DNA from: CAIQPO01 sp964648275
Lineage (GTDB): Bacteria > Patescibacteriota > Microgenomatia > UBA1400 > MFAQ01
Assembly (NCBI GenBank): GCA_964648275.1
Contig: CAZYOB010000025.1
Coordinates: 1 to 9,965 of the forward strand
Direction: 5' to 3'
DNA: 9,965 nt
In this document: one piece after another, positions 6,578 through 9,965 of the stretch
Layout of the letters: each line of letters starts with the position of its first letter
Position numbering within the stretch: the first letter of the stretch is position 1
The notes under the pieces: model-generated
Database searches by the model: none
What the model saw: the letters and a program-made list of their open reading frames with translations, nothing else
What the model was told of the DNA's origin: nothing
Position numbers and translations under genes: made by a program

Positions 6578-6661
6578 CGGAGGAGGTGGGATTCGAACCC
6601 ACGAGTGCTTGCGCACGCACGCTTTCCAAGCGTGTGGAATAGACCACTATCCGACTCCTCC
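6578..6661 (-). tRNA. tRNA-Ser (anticodon GGA)
   Basis: Minus strand. A perfect 7-bp acceptor stem GGAGGAG/CTCCTCC, anticodon stem CACGC/GCGTG with loop TTGGAAA (GGA, reads UCU/UCC), a long class II variable arm GTGC-GCAA-GCAC and T arm GTGGG/CCCAC with loop TTCGAAT. The discriminator G is correct for Ser. No CCA is encoded (GCA follows). It lies 26 nt after the hydrolase stop, with its own TAAAAT nearby. Confidence 0.97.
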
Positions 6662-6666
6662 GAGCC

Positions 6667-6679
6667 TGTATATTTTACC
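6667..6679 (-). promoter_or_regulatory. Likely -10 region of tRNA-Ser(GGA)
   Basis: The minus strand reads GGTAAAATATACA just before the tRNA, holding TAAAAT (6677-6672). The 12-nt string GGTAAAATATAC also occurs before tRNA-Arg(GCG) at 8381-8370, which supports a shared tRNA promoter element. No -35 match is seen. Confidence 0.45.
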
Positions 6680-6687
6680 CTACCTCC

Positions 6688-7437
6688 CTAAGTTAATCTA
6701 TCCAATGCCTCCAAAAATTCATTGAACTCACTAATCTGCACCGTACCCTCAGGTACAACTCCGACCCTGTACACCGACCACGGTGACGGCATCCACACCG
6801 TCTTTGCTCCTAACCCGGCGGCAGGAACAACATCACCATTAAGATTATCTCCTACCACCAAACACTCACTTGGCTGTAATCCCAGCATATCCATCGCACT
6901 CTTCCAATGGCTGGCAGTTTTATGACCATTTTCATCCGCTATATATACAGCCTCAAACCAGTTCCACAAACCCAACTGGTCCAACTTCCAATTTGTCCAA
7001 TCTACATTAGCATGTGTCACCAGACCTTGTTTGACATCGGCGTCTTTCATTACACCCATCGTCGTTAGCGCTCCTGGACGCATCCTTGGTAAGGTTGAGT
7101 AAATCCGCAGCAGCACCTCAATTTTTTCACTAATGATTCCTGTCTTGTCCTCGAAGAGTTCTTCCAGCTTCGCCACCACTGCCTTCCAACGAAGAGGGTT
7201 GACTCCCATTCGCTTATATTCTTCGTCGTTAATATCGGATAAAGACTGATAAAACAAATCTCTCTCTATCCCCGTTTGCGATGCCACCACATCTGCATAC
7301 GAGTGCATGCATTCCCTAAATATTTCGGAAGTATAAATTAGCGTATCGTCCAGGTCATACAAGACCCCCTTTATTCCCAATCGTGCTAATTTCTCTTTTG
7401 TAGTTCCTATATACGGATCGTTTTCTAGCCTGCCCAT
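6688..7437 (-). CDS. HAD-superfamily hydrolase (phosphatase-like)
   Basis: A soluble haloacid dehalogenase-type hydrolase, probably acting on a small phosphorylated metabolite; the substrate cannot be read. Numbered from this ATG, the motifs are: I, LYDLDDTLIY with nucleophile Asp28 and acid Asp30; II, Thr141 in GLVTHA; III, Lys173 in NGHKTASHW; IV, VVGDNLNGDVVPAAGLGAKTVWM with Asp197 and Asp202. A helical cap lies between motifs I and II (about 35-125). ATG 7437 is preferred because TACAAT lies 5 nt before it, with TTCGCA 17 nt further upstream. An in-frame TTG at 7464 would add nine residues and place that promoter inside the gene. It follows tRNA-Arg(CCG) and precedes tRNA-Ser(GGA) on the same strand. 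Confidence 0.9.
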   Translation of the reverse strand: MGRLENDPYIGTTKEKLARLGIKGVLYDLDDTLIYTSEIFRECMHSYADVVASQTGIERDLFYQSLSDINDEEYKRMGVNPLRWKAVVAKLEELFEDKTGIISEKIEVLLRIYSTLPRMRPGALTTMGVMKDADVKQGLVTHANVDWTNWKLDQLGLWNWFEAVYIADENGHKTASHWKSAMDMLGLQPSECLVVGDNLNGDVVPAAGLGAKTVWMPSPWSVYRVGVVPEGTVQISEFNEFLEALDRLT

Positions 7438-7471
7438 GCCCCATTGTATCAACCTTGTCAACAACTGCGAA
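7438..7471 (-). promoter_or_regulatory. Promoter before the HAD hydrolase
   Basis: The minus strand shows TTCGCA (7471-7466), a 17-nt spacer, TACAAT (7448-7443) and five bases to the ATG at 7437. The -35 matches four of six bases. It fits the start-codon-adjacent pattern seen elsewhere in the window. Confidence 0.45.
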
Positions 7472-7480
7472 TCTATTTTG

Positions 7481-7554
7481 TGTACCCGGTGAGAGTCGGA
7501 CTCACAACCGCCTCCTTCGGAGGGAGGTGCTCTATCCAGTTAAGCTACGGGTAC
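7481..7554 (-). tRNA. tRNA-Arg (anticodon CCG)
   Basis: Minus strand. A perfect acceptor stem GTACCCG/CGGGTAC, anticodon stem CCTCC/GGAGG with loop CTCCGAA (CCG, reads CGG), A at position 20 and discriminator A, both Arg identity features. No CCA is encoded. The T loop is TCCGACT: position 55 is C where nearly all tRNAs have U (pseudouridine). The first tRNA base follows the TAA of the MgtE-like gene with no spacer, so the two are probably cotranscribed. A TATTTT within the end of that gene, 5 nt before the tRNA, could be a weak private promoter. Confidence 0.95.
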
Positions 7555-8109
7555 TTATAAAAATACTGCCGATGCGATCAGTCCATAGATTATCACACTG
7601 GCTGTATCTTGAAGTACCGTGGCGATAGGACCGGTGCCGATAGCCGGGTCACTATGTTCCAGTTCAAGAGTTTCCGTCACGATCATTGAGATCATTGGTG
7701 CAGACGCAACTGCTCCGAATATTCCCAGAGAGACTGCCATCGTCACTCTTGGATTCCCCAACCAAACGGTCACCACCACTGCTGTTACCAACCCGAAAAA
7801 CAGACCCATCAAAAGTCCTAATGCCGACTCCTTGATCATATATCTCTTAAAGCTGGCCTTACCGGTCAACAGATCTCTAATGTAGATATTTTGTGTCTGT
7901 CCACCGACGGCATCTGCCATATAGACCACAAATGGAATAAAAAATGCCATCTCAATATTGGTTTCTATCACTTCTCTAAACTCGGACGTCACAAAAGAAA
8001 GTCCAAAGCCAAGAAATAATCCCAAGATCAAAGAAGGCATCCTGATCAATATCAACCTCCATATTGGAGTAACATCATCATCGGCATACTTTAGGAAATT
8101 TCTATTCAT
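7555..8109 (-). CDS. Channel-only MgtE-type magnesium/divalent cation transporter
   Basis: At 184 residues this is just the membrane domain of MgtE (SLC41 family), which passes Mg2+ or related cations down their gradient. Five hydrophobic helices can be drawn (about 19-40, 53-70, 94-116, 122-145 and 160-183). Family marks are AFFIPFVVYMADAVGGQTQN (55-74), matching the FIPVIMGMGGNxGxQ segment, and DPAIGTGPIATVLQD (154-168). The latter carries two Asp residues 14 apart, like the conserved Asp pair by the pore of Thermus MgtE. The N-terminal gating domain and the CBS pair of full-length MgtE (about 450 residues) are absent, so the usual Mg2+-sensing gate is missing. A dimer is expected. The start has TATATT 6 nt before it. 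The stop touches tRNA-Arg(CCG). Confidence 0.85.
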   Translation of the reverse strand: MNRNFLKYADDDVTPIWRLILIRMPSLILGLFLGFGLSFVTSEFREVIETNIEMAFFIPFVVYMADAVGGQTQNIYIRDLLTGKASFKRYMIKESALGLLMGLFFGLVTAVVVTVWLGNPRVTMAVSLGIFGAVASAPMISMIVTETLELEHSDPAIGTGPIATVLQDTASVIIYGLIASAVFL

Positions 8110-8121
8110 TAACTAAATATA
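8110..8121 (-). promoter_or_regulatory. -10 box directly before the MgtE-like gene
   Basis: TATATT (8121-8116) on the minus strand, then six bases to the ATG at 8109. Weak T-rich candidates lie at the -35 position. No Shine-Dalgarno sequence is seen. A leaderless transcript is predicted. Confidence 0.5.
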
Positions 8122-8164
8122 AACCACCCACACCAAAACCAAAAGCCAAATTGCATTAAAAAAG

Positions 8165-8262
8165 CGGAGGGTACAGGGGTCGAACCTGTTAGAGCTTACG
8201 CTCATTGGTTTTCGANNNNNNNNNNTTTCGAAACCAACGCATTACCGTCCTGCCCACCCTCC
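8165..8262 (-). tRNA. tRNA-Ser (anticodon CGA), split by a 10-N gap
   Basis: Minus strand. A perfect acceptor stem GGAGGGT/ACCCTCC, a class II variable arm GAGC-GTAA-GCTC, T arm ACAGG/CCTGT with loop TTCGACC, discriminator G and no encoded CCA. The gap lies in the anticodon loop and the six bases TTTCGA occur on both sides of it. Joining the flanks through that overlap gives a canonical 17-nt anticodon arm TTGGT-TTCGAAA-ACCAA, anticodon CGA (reads UCG). A T-run (CTTTTTT) follows the 3' end and may help end transcription. Confidence 0.93.
8216..8225. other. 10-N scaffold join inside tRNA-Ser(CGA)
   Basis: Ten Ns separate two copies of TTTCGA. The self-complementary anticodon arm probably broke the assembly. 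The true sequence should have a single copy and no gap, about 16 nt shorter than shown. Confidence 0.85.
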
Positions 8263-8275
8263 AAAACTTATTGTG

Positions 8276-8349
8276 TGCGCCCGGGAGGACTCGAACCTCC
8301 GACCCTCAGATCCGCAATCTGATGCTCTATCCAACTGAGCTACGGACGC
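8276..8349 (-). tRNA. tRNA-Arg (anticodon GCG)
   Basis: Minus strand. Acceptor GCGTCCG/CGGGCGC (one T-G pair), D arm GCTC/GAGC with A at position 20, anticodon stem TCAGA/TCTGA with loop TTGCGGA (GCG), T arm GGAGG/CCTCC with loop TTCGAGT, discriminator A and no encoded CCA. Most bacteria read CGU/CGC with an A34 tRNA converted to inosine; this one has G34. It lies 13 nt before tRNA-Ser(CGA) and they probably share a transcript. Confidence 0.96.
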
Positions 8350-8369
8350 ATAAAACCGACTCTTACAGG

Positions 8370-8382
8370 GTATATTTTACCA
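8370..8382 (-). promoter_or_regulatory. Extended -10 of the tRNA-Arg(GCG)/tRNA-Ser(CGA) unit
   Basis: The minus strand reads TGG (8382-8380) and TAAAAT (8379-8374), 24 nt before tRNA-Arg. It shares GGTAAAATATAC with the region before tRNA-Ser(GGA). No -35 match is seen. Confidence 0.5.
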
Positions 8383-8401
8383 CTTACAGCTGAAATTAGC
8401 C

Positions 8402-8878
8402 TCACTCAAGGGGCATTTTCTCGCCAAACCACCTCACCATCCGGTCCATCCAGGTTTGCTTGGGTTCCTCAAAAGCTACGTTATCCATCATTAACTTCTT
8501 AATTCTCTCCTCATCATCCCCATGTATGACCAAAATTAACTGCCATGGTACCCTATTGGTTAAAATCCTCAACAGCCTGCTTCCCCATTTGTCCTCGAAC
8601 CAAAAGGTGTTCATTTCCTCCCACCTGTAAGTTCTCTCTAAGGTCTTTATTCCCCAAGTGGTGATGGCATATTCCTCTTGCTTGGGTTTTACTTTATTCA
8701 TTTGCCACATGGCAAAAACGACTGCCCAAACTACCAACACCGGCAATAGACCTTCAATAAAAAACATGATTACACTCACCAAAAAAGCCAAAACGATGAC
8801 AGTGCTATAAAAATCTCTTGACCATTCTTTGTGAGGTCTATCCATCGCCTTCCATTCAAAAACCACGTTCTCTTCCAT
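8402..8878 (-). CDS. Two-helix membrane protein with a PH-like cytoplasmic tail, function unknown
   Basis: A 158-residue protein of a type often seen in candidate-phyla bacteria; I recognise the layout but know no function. A short N-terminal stretch with FEWKAMDR and KEWSRDFY leads into two close transmembrane helices (about 24-41 and 44-60). A soluble tail (about 68-158) follows, with beta-strand pattern EEYAITTWGIKTLERTYRWEEMNTFWF, then LLRILTNRVPWQLILVIHG and a helix ERIKKLMMDNVAFEE, as in PH-like membrane-associated domains. The end MDRMVRWFGEKMPLE looks amphipathic. It lies 28 nt after the PsbP-like gene, with an extended -10 in that spacer 5 nt before its ATG. The assignment to a PH-like (DUF5673-type) fold is from memory of the pattern. 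Confidence 0.8.
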   Translation of the reverse strand: MEENVVFEWKAMDRPHKEWSRDFYSTVIVLAFLVSVIMFFIEGLLPVLVVWAVVFAMWQMNKVKPKQEEYAITTWGIKTLERTYRWEEMNTFWFEDKWGSRLLRILTNRVPWQLILVIHGDDEERIKKLMMDNVAFEEPKQTWMDRMVRWFGEKMPLE

Positions 8879-8892
8879 GATTCATCTTAACA
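8879..8892 (-). promoter_or_regulatory. Extended -10 before the PH-like membrane protein gene
   Basis: TGT (8892-8890) plus TAAGAT (8889-8884) on the minus strand, then five bases to the ATG at 8878. The -10 matches four of six bases; the TGn element strengthens it. Confidence 0.4.
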
Positions 8893-8906
8893 TAAACGAG
8901 GCCAAC

Positions 8907-9749
8907 TCAAAGCAAATTAAACGTATAAAGAGATGTCTCGACCATCGTCTCAACTTCACTCCAGTGACTTTCCAGATCCAAGCCTGTGGCCACAAATGCG
9001 GTGTCGATACTGACCATCAGCAACACCTCTCCTTTGAGCTTCAGACCGTTCGTCGTAAAGCTTATCTTCATTAATAACGCATCTCTTCCCGAAAGGATCA
9101 ACTTCCTCTCCTCCAATATTTGCAGGTCCTCTAATTTTTGTTTAAGATCATCAACGTAGAATTGTTTATATCCATCCAGGACATGTCCCTTGGCCAACCC
9201 TGTCTGAACATTTATACTCGGCTTATAAAGAACCTTCCCCTGAACGGAAGACTTTGGACTAAAAAAGAATATCGGCGCTCCTAACTTGCCACTGGTATCA
9301 ACTTCCCAATCCTTTGGTGGTCTGATGGAAAATCCATCCTTTTTACTAATGTAAGTCTCACTGCTCAAAAGATCGATCGATGATCCGGTCCTGTACGGTA
9401 CCGACCCTGCTGGTGCTGCTGCCTGGGTAATAGTCGGAGTCACAGGGACCAACTCCTCGGTCTTAGACCTGTCTCTCAAATACTCATACAACTTCAGTCC
9501 TCCAAAAGCCAATCCCAGCGAAATGACCACCCCCAGGATTGTCAACAACAATCCTTTTACCAAACCTCCCTTCTTCACTGCTACTTTTTTCTGTACCTTC
9601 GACTCCACTCCATTCATTTCTCTTTGGATTACTTCATCAATGTCATCCAAAAACTCCCCTTTCTGCAAGAAGTAGGACTTGATCGCTCCTTCTGTCATCC
9701 CCAACTTAATCTTTTCCCGCACCACCTCTACTAATTTATCATTCACCAT
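8907..9749 (-). CDS. Membrane-anchored protein with a PsbP-like extracytoplasmic domain
   Basis: A 280-residue single-pass membrane protein. Residues 1-45 form a small cytoplasmic helical module (EVVREKIKLGMTEGAIKSYF, then a helix with DDIDEVIQREM), followed by a basic stretch and one transmembrane helix (about 63-86). A Pro/Thr/Ala-rich linker (about 100-118) leads to an outer domain (about 132-278). Its pattern DGFSIRPPKDWEV, SINVQTGLAKG, a long helix LDGYKQFYVDDLKQKL, LSGRDALLMKISF and a closing helix SHWSEVETMVETSLYTF resembles the PsbP/Mog1 alpha-beta-alpha sandwich. No enzyme motif or lipobox is seen; the function is unknown. An extended -10 (TGG-TTTAAT) lies 6 nt before the ATG. The PH-like membrane protein gene follows 28 nt downstream. 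Confidence 0.8.
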   Translation of the reverse strand: MVNDKLVEVVREKIKLGMTEGAIKSYFLQKGEFLDDIDEVIQREMNGVESKVQKKVAVKKGGLVKGLLLTILGVVISLGLAFGGLKLYEYLRDRSKTEELVPVTPTITQAAAPAGSVPYRTGSSIDLLSSETYISKKDGFSIRPPKDWEVDTSGKLGAPIFFFSPKSSVQGKVLYKPSINVQTGLAKGHVLDGYKQFYVDDLKQKLEDLQILEERKLILSGRDALLMKISFTTNGLKLKGEVLLMVSIDTAFVATGLDLESHWSEVETMVETSLYTFNLL

Positions 9750-9764
9750 ATCTTAATTAAACCA
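9750..9764 (-). promoter_or_regulatory. Extended -10 before the PsbP-like gene
   Basis: TGG (9764-9762) and TTTAAT (9761-9756, five of six consensus bases) on the minus strand, then six bases to the ATG at 9749. A leaderless transcript is predicted. Confidence 0.5.
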
Positions 9765-9867
9765 AACTTGAACTAAAAAAGCCGAGATATCACTTTTATT
9801 ACATTCCTCCTCTCCTGAGATCCAAAGAAACTGGCGGAGAGTATTGGGCGAAGTCCTAACTAATGAT

Positions 9868-9906
9868 TTAAACAAATTAAAAAACCCGTACTAGCCTTTT
9901 GTTTAA
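9868..9906. repeat. 9-bp perfect inverted repeat in the right-hand spacer
   Basis: TTAAACAAA (9868-9876) and TTTGTTTAA (9898-9906) are perfect reverse complements around a 21-nt loop, just after the stop of the partial gene at the window edge. On the minus strand the loop contains GGGTTTTTT, so the hairpin may take part in ending that transcript, although the T-run is not in the usual place. Confidence 0.4.
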
Positions 9907-9911
9907 TTCCT

Positions 9912-9965
9912 TTATTTAACTTGTTTCAGTCCACTTCCATCCCATTCAATCACTGGCTCATCTCC
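9912..9965 (-). CDS. C-terminal end of an unidentified protein (partial)
   Basis: On the minus strand one frame is open from the window edge to a TAA at 9914-9912, giving 17 residues ending IEWDGSGLKQVK. The other two frames hit stops within a few codons. The composition is protein-like and the strand and spacing fit the neighbours, but 17 residues are too few to name a family or to exclude chance. Confidence 0.4.
   Translation of the reverse strand, partial: GDEPVIEWDGSGLKQVK

Noticed and set aside
6510..6647. Minus-strand frame running through tRNA-Ser(GGA)
   Set aside because: The upstream part of this frame is the tRNA itself; only the short part after 6509 could be considered, and it is listed as a weak finding.
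136..9749. Recoding of UGA (Gly or Trp), known in some candidate phyla
   Set aside because: Several genes of normal family length end at TGA (dnaG, the kinase and both unknown membrane proteins) and none needs an internal TGA.
1..9965. CRISPR array, insertion sequence or prophage
   Set aside because: No spaced direct repeats, transposase or phage structural gene are visible; the holin-family name of the gene at 832-1158 is not evidence of a phage.
9780..9965. Known structured RNA (tmRNA, RNase P RNA or SRP RNA) in the right-hand spacer
   Set aside because: None of their conserved core sequences or a tRNA-like T arm is seen on either strand.

Overview
The window reads as a piece of a small-genome bacterium, most likely a member of the Candidate Phyla Radiation (Patescibacteria). 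This is inference from gene content and style: short compact genes, a membrane-anchored PH-like protein and a PsbP-like lipoprotein-style protein of types common in that group, a minimal MgtE channel, tRNA genes without an encoded CCA, and almost no intergenic space. The standard bacterial code fits: families end at natural TAA, TAG and TGA stops and Trp is TGG. The sequence is a scaffold with two N gaps, one inside rpoD (2465-2564) and one inside a tRNA-Ser (8216-8225).

Almost everything is on the minus strand, so it is read here from right to left. At the right edge are the last codons of an unknown gene (9912-9965) and a 162-nt spacer with inverted repeats. Then come a membrane-anchored PsbP-like protein (9749-8907) and a two-helix membrane protein with a PH-like tail (8878-8402). 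Next are tRNA-Arg(GCG) and tRNA-Ser(CGA), a channel-only MgtE protein (8109-7555) whose stop codon touches tRNA-Arg(CCG), a HAD-family hydrolase (7437-6688) and tRNA-Ser(GGA). A sensor kinase and a receiver-only response regulator overlapping by 4 nt (6399-4703) follow, and then DnaG primase and the primary sigma factor RpoD (4595-1856).

Thymidine kinase (1246-1854) is the only plus-strand gene. It converges on rpoD with one base between the two stop codons. It diverges from a phage-holin-4_2-type membrane protein (1158-832), which is followed by an ASCH-like protein (792-136) and tRNA-Asn(GTT) at the left edge.

The genes are mainly information-processing and housekeeping: five tRNAs, replication priming, transcription initiation, dTMP salvage, a magnesium channel and one two-component system. 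I see no mobile element, CRISPR array or obvious new multi-gene system. The strongest unexpected signal is regulatory. Six of the ten coding genes with visible starts (the last codons of the gene at 9912-9965 have no start in the window) have a sigma-70 -10 element, often in the extended TGn form, placed 5 or 6 nt before the start codon, and a seventh (hydrolase) fits if its internal ATG is used. This predicts transcripts that start at the start codon (leaderless mRNAs). rpoD, an internal operon gene, instead has a Shine-Dalgarno sequence. Other oddities are a tRNA-Asn with a mismatched acceptor stem, a tRNA-Arg with C at position 55, and a thymidine kinase with a stretched zinc-binding loop.
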